Source of the DNA: Gammaproteobacteria bacterium | GTDB taxonomy: Bacteria; Pseudomonadota; Gammaproteobacteria; Pseudomonadales; Pseudohongiellaceae | Direction of reading: 5' to 3' | DNA: 64,000 bases | Assembly (NCBI GenBank): GCA_028818225.1 | Contig: JAPPOG010000010.1 | Span: forward strand, 1-64,000 | Part shown: positions 55,727-64,000 of the stretch, in pieces | How positions within the stretch are numbered: the stretch's first letter is position 1 | How the letters are laid out: every line of letters begins with the position of its first letter | Notes under the pieces: model-generated | What the model was told of the DNA's origin: nothing | The model's database searches: none | Seen by the model: the letters and a program-made list of their open reading frames with translations, nothing else | Made by a program: the position numbers and the translations under genes

Positions 55727-56053
55727 ATGACCTCACAACTAAAACGATTAAGTCTTATCGGAATGCTGACCGCGTTACTCAGTGCCTGTCTCGGCGACAG
55801 CACGCAATTGCCTGCCAACTTCCCAGACGACATACCGATTATTAGCGGTGAGATTTATTCCGCACGCAGCACTCGTTTTGAAGACGGCAGAGGATTTGTG
55901 GTAGATGTGCTAACCGAAGCATCCTACGAAGAAGTATCAGAATTTTATAAAGATGTGGTTGGCCCATATGGAAACGGCTATATAAGAGTAGAGACTACCA
56001 GGAGTGATGCACCTACGCGCTATGTCACCATCGCTGTACATTTAGGCCGTTAA
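55727..56053 (+). CDS. Small lipoprotein of unknown function
   Basis: A 108-residue protein with a lipobox (LIGMLTALLSAC), then PANFPDDIPIISGEIYSARS and a compact alpha/beta domain (EVSEFYKDVVG, RYVTIAVHLGR). The order 'LP-x-x-F-P-x-D-I-P' is common in small bacterial lipoproteins of unknown role. AAGGGA precedes the ATG closely. It converges on the acyl-CoA synthetase gene. Confidence 0.8.
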   Translation: MTSQLKRLSLIGMLTALLSACLGDSTQLPANFPDDIPIISGEIYSARSTRFEDGRGFVVDVLTEASYEEVSEFYKDVVGPYGNGYIRVETTRSDAPTRYVTIAVHLGR

Positions 56054-56068
56054 CCAGCCCTGCTATAA

Positions 56069-57631
56069 CTAACCTACTCGCCTGTCAGCACCTTCCCAGT
56101 ACGGCTCTCGCAGCTCGCGCTTTAACACCTTGCCACTGGCATTGCGGGGAATTTGATCGATAAATTTCACTCTGCGCGGAATCTTATAGCCAGCCAGGCG
56201 TTCACGACAAAAAAGTTCGATCGCCTCGGCATCCAGGGCTTCGCCTTCTTTCAACACAATAAAGGCCAGCACGGCTTCACCAAACTTTTCATCAGGAATT
56301 CCCACGACTGCCGCATCCGCTACAGCAGGATGCTCAAACAAGACACTTTCTATTTCGGCCGGGTAGATATTTTCAGCGCCGGACACGATCATGTCCTTGA
56401 TGCGATCCTGGATATAGATAAATCCATCTTCATCCATATAGGCCGCATCGCCGGAGTGCATCCAGCCACCGCGTAATGTCTTTTCAGTGGCTTCCGGTTT
56501 GTTCCAGTAACCCATCATCACATGAGGACCTTTAATCAGTATTTCTCCAACAGTGCCACGTGGCACTTCATTGTCGTTTTCATCAGCAATAATAATCTCT
56601 GTGCCTGCGACAGCGCGTCCTGCGGAGAGTAGCAGATGGGTATCACCTGCGACTGCCTGCCGGTGCACAGCAGGTGTTAAGGTAGTTGCCAGACAAGTCA
56701 GCTCGGTCATGCCGAAGCCCTGGTTGAAGTCACAAGCAAATTTTTCTAATCCTGCTATCAGGGTATCCTGCGCGATCGGGCTGGCACCATAGGTGATACG
56801 CCGCAGAGAGCTCAAATCCCGTTCAGCAAGATCAGGTACATGCACAAGACAGGCTTGTATCATCGCCGGCACCAGCGTACTCATGGTGATACGTTCTGCT
56901 TCTAAATTATCGACAACATTAACCGGATCAAACTCCGCCAGAATCACCAGGGTGCTGCCCATGGAAATCATTGCCAAGGCCGAGAGCGCTGCTGCAGCAT
57001 GATACATAGGAGCAACTATCAAATTGCGATCAGCACCGACTGCCATTTCAGCATGCAGAATAGCCATGTGAATATTTTGATTAACATTATGATGACTGAT
57101 CATGGCGCCCTTGGGATGACCGGTAGTGCCACTGGTGTACATCTGATACACCTGTTCATTTTCGTCAATAGCGATCTGGGGAATTGAATCGTCGTCTTTC
57201 AGCCAGTTGTCATAATTAGTCCAGCCTGCAAACCTTTGCTCGGTTCCTACGCTGACAAATTGTTCTGCATCACTCATTTCAGCTTTAACTGTATCCAGCC
57301 CAGGAATGAAATCCGCTTCACTGAACACCGCTTTGCAGCCAGCATCGTTAACGATATAGAGCATTTCCGGAGGCGCCAATCGGTAATTCAGCGGCACTGG
57401 TATCACACCCGCCTTCGAACAACCGAAATACATGACGACCATCTCAATTGAATTCTTCGAGACGTAGGCTATACGGTCGCCTTTAACCAGCCCCATAAGC
57501 TTTAAGGAATTGGCGAAGCGATTAGCGAGGCAATTAACGGTATTGTAATCAAATTTCAGGCCATCCATTTCAACGCATGAATGACTGCTGCGCTCGCGCG
57601 CATGGTACTCAAGAGGGTGATGTAACAGCAT
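56069..57631 (-). CDS. Acyl-CoA synthetase (AMP-binding family)
   Basis: A 520-residue ANL-family ligase: P-loop MYTSGTTGHPKGAMISHHN, A5 motif NQGFGMTELTC, A7 MHSGDAAYMDEDGFIYI, A8 RIKDMIVSGAENIYPAEIE and C-terminal Lys in PRNASGKVLKREL. It activates a carboxylic acid to its CoA thioester via an adenylate. It could feed the acyl-CoA dehydrogenase pathway at 14.7 kb, but they are far apart and no link is shown. Confidence 0.94.
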   Translation of the reverse strand: MLLHHPLEYHARERSSHSCVEMDGLKFDYNTVNCLANRFANSLKLMGLVKGDRIAYVSKNSIEMVVMYFGCSKAGVIPVPLNYRLAPPEMLYIVNDAGCKAVFSEADFIPGLDTVKAEMSDAEQFVSVGTEQRFAGWTNYDNWLKDDDSIPQIAIDENEQVYQMYTSGTTGHPKGAMISHHNVNQNIHMAILHAEMAVGADRNLIVAPMYHAAAALSALAMISMGSTLVILAEFDPVNVVDNLEAERITMSTLVPAMIQACLVHVPDLAERDLSSLRRITYGASPIAQDTLIAGLEKFACDFNQGFGMTELTCLATTLTPAVHRQAVAGDTHLLLSAGRAVAGTEIIIADENDNEVPRGTVGEILIKGPHVMMGYWNKPEATEKTLRGGWMHSGDAAYMDEDGFIYIQDRIKDMIVSGAENIYPAEIESVLFEHPAVADAAVVGIPDEKFGEAVLAFIVLKEGEALDAEAIELFCRERLAGYKIPRRVKFIDQIPRNASGKVLKRELREPYWEGADRRVG

Positions 57632-57837
57632 AGAATGGATTTTTTTAGATTAATTAGTTTTATTGGGTACTTAAAATAACGTTAATAGTCTGCGATAACC
57701 ACTCGGTTAACACAATCTATTTGACTGGAAAGACCTGCCAGATAAGCGCCAGAACCCGATTAACCGCAGTAGTCTGCGCCCTGTTTCTGAGGTATCTTTA
57801 TTAAATTCCCAGAATATAAGAAGAACGGGAGTCATTA

Positions 57838-58800
57838 ATGCCCAGATCGTTACTTGCATCCCTGCTGTTCTGTGTCATTGCTATGCTGCACCCCAGCTTT
57901 GTGGACGCCCAGACCCGCATACCCGGCTGGAATCGGGTGGCACCGCCAGGCGGCCACCAGAATGATCCGCAGCTTGTCCGCGCCACGGGCGGACCGGTAG
58001 TCCCAATTTTTGAAGGCTGGTTTCCCAATGCAGATGGGAGCTATCAGCTCTGCTTCGGGTACTTCAATACCAATACCGAGACGGTTTTCGACATCCCTGT
58101 TGGCCCCAACAATTTCGTTGAGCCGGCTGAATTTAACGGTCTGCAACCAACCCATTTCGAGCCACAACCGGATGGCGGTCGGCGCCACTACTGCGTGTTT
58201 AGCGTAACCGTTCCGGAAAATTGGGGTGATAAAGATGTACGCTGGACGCTGGTGGATGAGCTTACCGGACAGGAATTCAGTTCACCTGGCAGATTGGTGC
58301 ACAGCACCTACCGTCATGACGAGCCACTGCAACCTTCCCGCAAAAACAGCCCGCCAAAAGTTAGACTGCAGGCAGAAGGCCCGTTCTCTGAAGGACGCCT
58401 GGGATTTGCGCAGGGTCTGGTAGCGGAAACTCTGGAAACCAGCGTTGGCGTACCGATCGAGTTGAACGCACGCATTCGCAGAGACAATCCGTTTCGAGAA
58501 GATGATGACCGTGCCGTGCGGGTCAGATTTTTTAAATATCAGGGTCCTGGCAATGTTGAATTTACCCCGGACTGGAGTTCCTGGCGGGAGGAAAACATCG
58601 GTTGGGTTGAAGCCTCCAGTTGGCAGGAGTCAGAGTTCGCCTACGGCGAAGAGAAAACTGAAGCAGTATTCAGCGAAGCTGGCGAATACATTTTAATGGT
58701 TCAGGCCTACAACATGGTCGGCAGACCAGCATACGAAACCCAGGATTTTGAGTTCTGGTGCTGCTGGACCAATGCATTCATTCGCGTGAATGTAAATTGA
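57838..58800 (+). CDS. Secreted protein of unknown function, partner of the copper monooxygenase gene
   Basis: A 320-residue exported protein (signal LLFCVIAMLHPSFVDA). It has FEGWFPNADGSYQLCFGYFN and PTHFEPQPDGGRRHYCVFSV near the front and an Ig-like C-terminal part (EAGEYILMVQAYNMVG). It ends FEFWCCWTNAFIRVNVN. GGGAG lies seven bases before the ATG. I have seen this type directly upstream of cytochrome-c/copper type II monooxygenase-like genes; a structural or substrate-binding role is inference. Confidence 0.85.
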   Translation: MPRSLLASLLFCVIAMLHPSFVDAQTRIPGWNRVAPPGGHQNDPQLVRATGGPVVPIFEGWFPNADGSYQLCFGYFNTNTETVFDIPVGPNNFVEPAEFNGLQPTHFEPQPDGGRRHYCVFSVTVPENWGDKDVRWTLVDELTGQEFSSPGRLVHSTYRHDEPLQPSRKNSPPKVRLQAEGPFSEGRLGFAQGLVAETLETSVGVPIELNARIRRDNPFREDDDRAVRVRFFKYQGPGNVEFTPDWSSWREENIGWVEASSWQESEFAYGEEKTEAVFSEAGEYILMVQAYNMVGRPAYETQDFEFWCCWTNAFIRVNVN

Positions 58801-58871
58801 GGCGGAATATTGGCTGCACAGTAAGACCGATTAAGCAAATACGCAAAGAACAAATCCTGCGGGAGACGACG

Positions 58872-60353
58872 ATGAAGTTCATTAATCAAAGCAACAGTGG
58901 CTGGATTAAGCTAACAATTAGCTTGTTTTTATTAAGTGGCTTTCCACAGCTTGGCACTCAAGCGGCAGAGACTCCGACCTTTTCTAACGAAGTAGTACGA
59001 ATTCTCCAGGAGAAGTGTCAGCGTTGCCATCAGCCCGGAGGAATCGGGCCTATGCCTCTGGAAACCTATGACCAGGCGAGAGTTTGGGCACCACGCATTA
59101 AAGAAAACGTACGTCGCCGTATCATGCCACCCTGGCACCTTGATCCGACCATTGGCATCCAGGAATACAAGAATGACTTCTCCTTGAGCCAGGCGCAGAT
59201 CGACACCCTGGTTGCCTGGGCCGATGGCGGCACTCCTGAGGGTGATCCAGCCAATTTGCCAGCAGCTGTGGAATGGCCAAACTGGCTCGAATGGGAACTG
59301 GAACCGGAACTGGGCGAACCGGATATGGTATTTGAATCCGGACCGATAGCAGTGCGCGCCGAGGGTGGTGACTTCTGGCCATCCATTGATGTGGAATGGC
59401 CGGCACAGGATAAGCCGCGTTATTTAAAGGCGGCTGAAATTCGCAATACAATTCAGGGTCGTGCGGCACTGCATCACAATAACGTGCGATTGAATCTGGA
59501 AGAAGGCCCTTCCGGCCGCGTTGTCGGTGCTGGTGCTGGCAAACGTTGGGATTACTTTGGTGAAGATACCGGTATCATTTTTGAAACAGGGCCTGGCGTC
59601 GTTAATTTTGGTGCACACTATTTTCCAATTGGCGTGGAGTTTGAAGATAATATTGAAGTGGCGTTCTGGTTTCATCCAGAAGATGAGCCGCCGGAAACCA
59701 TTGCCAGTGTTGAAATTCATCATTTAGTCGACCAGTTCGATCCTGATCAACCCCGTGCCCGGGATATATTAATTCCGCCGCATGGTACCCAGACTATGTA
59801 CCGCACCTGGGTTCTGGATGAACCGGTAATGCTTAATAGCTATCGCGGTCACATGCATTTGCATGGCATTGCCATGTCCATCGAAGTGGTGTGGCCAGGA
59901 CGAGTTCGCGATTATTATGGCCCCGGCGCAAATCGTCGCGATGTAATTGCTTCCATCAATAATTACAATCACAACTGGCAAACCAGTTTTGTGTTTGAAG
60001 ATGATGCTCGCCCTATCCTTCCTGCGGGTACTGCAATCGTCATGCGTACCCATTTCGATAATACTGCTAACAACCCCTTATCCATCGATCCTGATCAATG
60101 GGTAGTGTTTGGTGGCAGGAGCGTTGACGCCATGTCCCACTTTCATGTGAGTGTGACCTACCTGGAAGAGGAAGAATACGATTCGTTGCTCGATCAACGC
60201 TTCACCCAACTCAATGCGCGCAAAGAAAAAGATGGCGACTTTGGTACAGCTTTGTTAGCCATTCATCCTGATGAACGCACACGCCTGGAAACCGGTGAAG
60301 TGGCAGAAAGATCAGGAAGAATTACCGGGACGGACAGATATTCTCAACGCTAG
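58872..60353 (+). CDS. Cytochrome c / copper type II monooxygenase-like protein
   Basis: A 493-residue exported protein. After a signal peptide (ISLFLLSGFPQLGTQA) it has a haem c site Cys49-x-x-Cys52-His53 (CQRCH) in a cytochrome domain of about 90 residues with GPMP and MPPW, then a region like ascorbate-dependent copper type II monooxygenases (PHM/DBM fold): AALHHNNV, GAHYFPIG, RGHMHLHGIAM, MRTHFDNTANNP and MSHFHVSV. The His-x-His and His-Met sites are candidate copper ligands. I chose ATG 58872 (GGGAG six bases before); the longer frame adds an Arg-rich stretch overlapping the upstream gene. An attached cytochrome could feed electrons in place of ascorbate. Confidence 0.88.
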   Translation: MKFINQSNSGWIKLTISLFLLSGFPQLGTQAAETPTFSNEVVRILQEKCQRCHQPGGIGPMPLETYDQARVWAPRIKENVRRRIMPPWHLDPTIGIQEYKNDFSLSQAQIDTLVAWADGGTPEGDPANLPAAVEWPNWLEWELEPELGEPDMVFESGPIAVRAEGGDFWPSIDVEWPAQDKPRYLKAAEIRNTIQGRAALHHNNVRLNLEEGPSGRVVGAGAGKRWDYFGEDTGIIFETGPGVVNFGAHYFPIGVEFEDNIEVAFWFHPEDEPPETIASVEIHHLVDQFDPDQPRARDILIPPHGTQTMYRTWVLDEPVMLNSYRGHMHLHGIAMSIEVVWPGRVRDYYGPGANRRDVIASINNYNHNWQTSFVFEDDARPILPAGTAIVMRTHFDNTANNPLSIDPDQWVVFGGRSVDAMSHFHVSVTYLEEEEYDSLLDQRFTQLNARKEKDGDFGTALLAIHPDERTRLETGEVAERSGRITGTDRYSQR

Positions 60354-60410
60354 TCCAAAATCCTTTATAGTGGCCAAAATTTATCTACACCGAGAACCGA
60401 GATTCAAAGC

Positions 60411-62129
60411 ATGCTAATACGCCGCGGCCCACCAACAAGAAAATACATAGCATTCTTACCGATGGTAATCGGAGCAGCATTTGCCTCCATTGGGTTAACG
60501 CATGCGCAAGATACGCAAAGCCAATCAGATTCCTACAGCCAGGTTGCCGATGACAGAGGGCTCGGTATGGTGGTTGGTTATGGGCGCGGCGCTTCATTCG
60601 CCGACATCGATGGCGATGGTGACGATGATTTATTTGTAGCAGACACCGATGGTCGATTATTTGGCCCGCCGTTTGGCATGTCTATGATTTATACCAACGA
60701 CGGTTCCGGAAATTTTGTGCCGGGTGAATTCAATTTAGATCCCGCGGATTTTCTCGGCACTTGGGTTGGCTCCTTTGCCGATTACGATAACGATGGCGAT
60801 CCCGACTTGATGGTAGGTAATGGAGGCTACACTACTGAGTCGACGCTGGTATTGCTGGAAAATCGAATTGCCCAGAACCAAGGCTTCGTCAATGTTACTG
60901 AAGAGGCGGGATTAGCAGATGAAAACGCAGGCGGCGCAACTGCTTCATGGTGGGGTGTTTCCTGGGCTGACTTCGATAACGATAGCTGGCTCGATGTGAT
61001 GGTTACTCGCCGAGAGGGTCGTCCCTTGCTCTATCGCAATTTAGGCAACGGCAGCTTTAGTGAGCTGGGTGAGGCCATGGGCATACTGGAAGCTCCCCAT
61101 CGCGATTTGAAAAACCCGGTATGGATCGATTATGACGAAGATGGTGATCAGGACCTGTATCTGGCGGGAATTGATTGGCACGCCTTTTATCGCAACGATG
61201 GTGACAGATTTATAGAGCAAACCGAGCAGGTTTTTACTCAAGAACTGGAAGGCCGCAGCGGGTTACCTGCTGTCTTCGCAGCTGCCTCAGCAGACTTCGA
61301 CCAGGATGGCCATGAAGACATCTACCTTGGACGCTGGGATTCACAGGACTATATTCTGTTCGGTGACGGCGCTGGTAATTTTGAACAATTGGGCACTGAA
61401 ATCGGCATCGATACCAAGAACCAGCTAGCTCAATCCGCAGATGACAGGAATCCCATGGGCAGCCAATTAGCTGGCGCTCGCAATGCAGCGCGCAGCAATG
61501 GCCCGGAAGGAGAAGCTGAAGCTGGTATCGATCCCTATGAGAACACCATGGGGCTGGGCGTTGGTGACTTTTATGATGATGGCTTTCCCGATATTGTGAT
61601 TGGCACAGGCAATCCCATGTTTGTTGCCGAAGATGTGTTTTTCTGCAACCTGGGCGAACGGCGCTTCGAACGATGCACCGATCGTTTCATTGAACCCGAT
61701 AGCGGCCATAGTATGACCCGCGCCCATGGTGCAATTTTCGGCGATGTAGATCGTGACGGCTTTACTGATTTTTATTTTAATCTGGGTGGCCATCCGCCTT
61801 ATGATTTCAACCAACAAGCTGAATCGAGAGAAACCAACAAGCTGTTCATGCGTAATAGTAACGAAACTGCAAATGCTGCCTGGTTAACACTGACTGGCAC
61901 GGAAAGTAGCCGCGATGCAATTGGTGCACGGGTTCAGTACGGAGAGGGAGACCTGACCCGCTATCATTATCTTCGCTCAACCCAGGGATTTCAAAGCCAA
62001 AATAGTATGACCATGTTATTACCTCTGGCAGACGCAGAATCAGCGCCGGTAGTTATTGACTGGCCCAGCGGAAAAACAACTGAACTGACAGTAATTGCCG
62101 GCGAGCATTACAACGTTATTGAAGAATAA
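60411..62129 (+). CDS. CRTAC1/UnbV-type FG-GAP propeller protein
   Basis: A 572-residue exported protein with seven or so FG-GAP/VCBS blades carrying calcium loops (FADIDGDGDDDLFVAD, FADYDNDGDPDLMVGN, WADFDNDSWLDVMV, WIDYDEDGDQDLYLAG, FDQDGHEDIYLGRW, FYDDGFPDIVIG, DVDRDGFTDFYF) and a C-terminal ASPIC/UnbV domain (ARVQYGEGDLTRYHYLRSTQ, VVIDWPSGKTTELTV). This domain pair occurs in secreted proteins near copper or PQQ oxidoreductases. Enzymatic role unproven. It follows the copper monooxygenase gene by 57 bases. Confidence 0.93.
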   Translation: MLIRRGPPTRKYIAFLPMVIGAAFASIGLTHAQDTQSQSDSYSQVADDRGLGMVVGYGRGASFADIDGDGDDDLFVADTDGRLFGPPFGMSMIYTNDGSGNFVPGEFNLDPADFLGTWVGSFADYDNDGDPDLMVGNGGYTTESTLVLLENRIAQNQGFVNVTEEAGLADENAGGATASWWGVSWADFDNDSWLDVMVTRREGRPLLYRNLGNGSFSELGEAMGILEAPHRDLKNPVWIDYDEDGDQDLYLAGIDWHAFYRNDGDRFIEQTEQVFTQELEGRSGLPAVFAAASADFDQDGHEDIYLGRWDSQDYILFGDGAGNFEQLGTEIGIDTKNQLAQSADDRNPMGSQLAGARNAARSNGPEGEAEAGIDPYENTMGLGVGDFYDDGFPDIVIGTGNPMFVAEDVFFCNLGERRFERCTDRFIEPDSGHSMTRAHGAIFGDVDRDGFTDFYFNLGGHPPYDFNQQAESRETNKLFMRNSNETANAAWLTLTGTESSRDAIGARVQYGEGDLTRYHYLRSTQGFQSQNSMTMLLPLADAESAPVVIDWPSGKTTELTVIAGEHYNVIEE

Positions 62130-62208
62130 AATAAAGGCTGATCAGGTTAGTCTTGAGAAGCCCATGATGTGAATAACCTTTCAATCAAGAATTGCGGGGA
62201 AAATAACC

Positions 62209-63126
62209 ATGTCTAAAAAAGAAAAACGAACCGTTCCATTTGAAGCAATCGAGATTTACAACCAGTACATACATGGGGAAATCAGTCGACGTAAATTTCT
62301 CAGTGGCGTAAAGAAATTTGCCGTAGCAGGACTCAGCGCAACGGCTATCGTCGAAGCGCTGATGCCAAACTATGCCCTTGGGCAACAAATTCGTCGTGAC
62401 GATGAGCGGATTAGCGCCAGCTATGAAACTATACCGTCACCTAATGGCCACGGTTATATAAGCGGCTATCTGGTTCGCCCTTTCAGTGCTGACACTCGTA
62501 GCGAAACTTCTGCACAACTACCCGGCATCGTTGTCGTTCACGAGAATCGTGGTCTGAATCCCCACACCAAAGATGTGGCCCGGCGATTTGCCTTACAAAA
62601 CTTCATGGCCTTCGCTCCCGACGTGCTGACACCCGTGGGTGGCTATCCCGGCGATGATTACCAGGGCGGGCAACTGTTTCGCGAGCTCGATCCGGAGTTA
62701 CGCTTCGAAGATATAGTTGCTGCCAGCTTGTGGCTAAAAAACCGCGAAGATTGCACTGGTCGCATCGGCATTACCGGTTTCTGTTACGGTGGCAGCATTT
62801 CCAATCGTATGGCCGTCCGCTTGGGTGATGATCTTGCTGCAGCGGTGCCATTTTATGGTGGAGGGGCACCGGCTGCTGATGTTCCGGCTATTCGCGCAGC
62901 GGTAATGGTGCAGCACGGCGAGCTGGATACTCGGCTTGTAGAAGCCTGGCCTGAATACGAAGCAGCCTTACAGGCCAACAATGTTGCTTACGAAGGTCAC
63001 ATCTATCCGGATGCCATGCATGGTTTCTTCAATGATGCCACGCCAGAACGCTATAATGATGCTGCCGCAACCCTTGCCTGGACTCGCACTATTGACTGGT
63101 TTAACCGCTATGTAAGAAACGCGTAA
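62209..63126 (+). CDS. Exported dienelactone hydrolase-family protein
   Basis: A 305-residue protein with a Tat-type start (SRRKFLSGVKKFAVAG, Arg27-Arg28) and a DLH fold. The nucleophile is Cys192 in ITGFCYGGS, with Glu112 in VVVHENRGLNPH and a His in PDAMHGFFND as the other triad members. It would hydrolyse a lactone or enol-lactone in the periplasm, fitting the oxidative genes beside it. The long hydrophilic start before the twin Arg is typical of Tat substrates in this family. Confidence 0.92.
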   Translation: MSKKEKRTVPFEAIEIYNQYIHGEISRRKFLSGVKKFAVAGLSATAIVEALMPNYALGQQIRRDDERISASYETIPSPNGHGYISGYLVRPFSADTRSETSAQLPGIVVVHENRGLNPHTKDVARRFALQNFMAFAPDVLTPVGGYPGDDYQGGQLFRELDPELRFEDIVAASLWLKNREDCTGRIGITGFCYGGSISNRMAVRLGDDLAAAVPFYGGGAPAADVPAIRAAVMVQHGELDTRLVEAWPEYEAALQANNVAYEGHIYPDAMHGFFNDATPERYNDAAATLAWTRTIDWFNRYVRNA

Positions 63127-63139
63127 AAAGGAGCCTGAG

Positions 63140-63742
63140 ATGAAATATGCAAAGTTTGGCTTGTTGGGAATCGTTGCACTGTTAGTAGCAACAGTAATTA
63201 CTTTACGAGTAACCGGCCTTGAACCACGTTACATTGACCCTCGCACACCAGCATTCGCAGAAAATAACCGCACTGCCGGACCGGGATTATGGCTCCCCGG
63301 CGAAGTTGTGCATGAAAAAGTGGCTGACTGGGATTGGGTAAATGAAGTTAGTCACCCGGTGCGTGGCAATTCCATTATGTTGGAAACTCGCACCTGGTAT
63401 GGCATACCTCATTCCGTCACTGTTAATGCCAGACCCCGTGGACCAGATCTCTATCTGAGTGGCAGCGCTCAGGGCGATCGATTGGGCGCAGAATTTCCCA
63501 ATCAAAAAGCCTGGTGGCGAAACATTGAGCGAGATCCGCGCATTCGCCTGAAGATTGATGGCAAGATATATGAAGGTACGGCGGCCCTGGTCCAGGACTA
63601 TGATGAGGTCATGGAGTTATTTGGCGCTGACCCAATCACCAGACGCGTCGATGAAAATGGTAACGAAACAATCACCGGATTGAGATATTACTGGCGTGTA
63701 TTCCAACGGGAGATTCCAACCTACAGCGCAAACTCAAACTGA
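63140..63742 (+). CDS. Membrane-anchored protein of unknown function, possible split barrel
   Basis: A 200-residue protein with an N-terminal helix (FGLLGIVALLVATVITL), then a beta-rich domain with RTWYGIPHSVTVNARPRG, AWWRNIERDPRIRLKIDGKI and GLRYYWRVFQRE. The W-R-N-(I/L)-x-x-x-P-x-(I/V)-x-(L/V) pattern resembles split-barrel flavin proteins, but no flavin motif is certain. It follows the DLH gene by 13 bases (AAGGAG before the ATG) and shares its transcript. Confidence 0.8.
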   Translation: MKYAKFGLLGIVALLVATVITLRVTGLEPRYIDPRTPAFAENNRTAGPGLWLPGEVVHEKVADWDWVNEVSHPVRGNSIMLETRTWYGIPHSVTVNARPRGPDLYLSGSAQGDRLGAEFPNQKAWWRNIERDPRIRLKIDGKIYEGTAALVQDYDEVMELFGADPITRRVDENGNETITGLRYYWRVFQREIPTYSANSN

Positions 63743-63822
63743 GATTGGAAAACAAGCCTGATTCACTATTCCTCCGCAATCCCGATATTAAGCGCTGCCT
63801 GGAGTCGGCGCCGGGGATGCAT

Positions 63823-64000
63823 TTAGAGATTTTTAATTAGCTTGCCACTCTTAATTACCGTGCTTACTCTTTCCAGCTCGGTAATATCATTCAGCGGATT
63901 ACTGTCTACCGCAATAATGTCTGCTATTTTTCCTGCTTCGATGGTACCGAGGTTTTCTAACTGAGAAAGCAATGTTGCAGCACCGATAGTCGCTGAGTGA
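63823..64000 (-). CDS. Amidohydrolase, C-terminal end (partial)
   Basis: The last 59 codons of a minus-strand gene entering from the right edge. The frame reads LGTIEAGKIADIIAVDSNPL then VSTVIKSGKLIKNL and a TAA at 63823-63825. The G-T-I-E-x-G-K-x-A-D motif is the C-terminal beta-sandwich of imidazolonepropionase/prolidase-type amidohydrolases. Catalytic residues lie outside the window. Confidence 0.85.
   Translation of the reverse strand, partial: HSATIGAATLLSQLENLGTIEAGKIADIIAVDSNPLNDITELERVSTVIKSGKLIKNL

Noticed and set aside
57632-57837. Hidden gene in the 206-base gap between divergent acyl-CoA synthetase and the 57838 gene
   Set aside because: No frame of useful length with a start and ribosome site; it is most simply a divergent promoter.
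1-64000. tRNA, rRNA, CRISPR array, prophage or intact insertion sequence
   Set aside because: No cloverleaf-like gaps, no regularly spaced repeats, no integrase, transposase or phage structural genes were recognised; most gaps are under 300 bases.

Overview
The window looks like chromosomal DNA of a free-living, probably marine, Gammaproteobacterium. hspQ, TonB- and lipoprotein-based envelope genes, PQQ/haem-c periplasmic dehydrogenases, sulfatases, DUF3604 lipoproteins and a CRTAC1/UnbV protein together resemble oligotrophic marine lineages such as OM182/Pseudohongiella-like groups. That placement is inference from gene content only. No rRNA, tRNA, CRISPR array, phage or intact insertion sequence was seen. 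Coding density is high and many products carry signal peptides or lipoboxes, so the region is dominated by periplasmic and envelope catabolism.

Layout. 1-1.5 kb: a histidine kinase gene broken by an in-frame TGA, convergent with a single-domain response regulator. 1.7-7.5 kb: a haem-c/PQQ beta-propeller dehydrogenase, a secreted protein of unknown function, a PQQ sugar dehydrogenase and a secreted His-rich protein. 7.5-8.8 kb: a decayed locus where the remains of a membrane histidine kinase abut the C-terminal half of a sulfotransferase. 8.9-10.3 kb: hspQ coupled to a secreted protein with three carboxymuconolactone-decarboxylase-like repeats. 10.5-19.1 kb: a divergent catabolic cluster. On the minus strand are two SDRs, an alpha/beta hydrolase, a TetR regulator and an APH-like kinase. 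On the plus strand are an acyl-CoA dehydrogenase, a Baeyer-Villiger monooxygenase and a secreted double VOC protein. Two good palindromes lie in the divergent promoter. 19.2-25.6 kb: a second haem-c/PQQ protein, a lipoprotein arylsulfatase, a DUF3089 hydrolase and an amidase. 25.7-30.4 kb: a class C beta-lactamase-like hydrolase, then an ornithine cyclodeaminase/threonine dehydratase-like pair and a facing diaminopropionate ammonia-lyase-like enzyme. 30.7-36.4 kb: a membrane-anchored sulfatase-superfamily protein, a dipeptidyl peptidase IV and a Septum_form-domain protein.

36.7-50.4 kb: a long plus-strand run. It contains two paralogous DUF3604 lipoproteins flanking a PpiC-like chaperone and a HupE/UreJ-like membrane protein, then an alpha/beta hydrolase, an MFS carrier, an ACMSD-like amidohydrolase, a sodium-dependent transporter, a TonB-dependent receptor and a sirtuin. 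50.4-57.6 kb: a third PVA-dehydrogenase-like PQQ protein without haem (with a clear terminator), a secreted YtcJ-like amidohydrolase, a secreted amidase, a small lipoprotein and an acyl-CoA synthetase. 57.8-64 kb: a plus-strand run of a secreted unknown protein, a cytochrome-c/copper type II monooxygenase-like protein, a CRTAC1/UnbV beta-propeller, a Tat-type dienelactone hydrolase and a membrane-anchored protein, ending with the 3' end of a minus-strand amidohydrolase.

The genes read as a toolkit for oxidising and hydrolysing alcohols, sugars, sulfate esters, amides, cyclic ketones and unusual amino acids. Nine intergenic sites carry short REP-like sequences of two related consensus types, some as hairpins, which suggests a past RAYT-type element elsewhere in the genome. 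The most interesting candidate systems are the DUF3604-PpiC-HupE-DUF3604 block and the copper-monooxygenase/CRTAC1 block.
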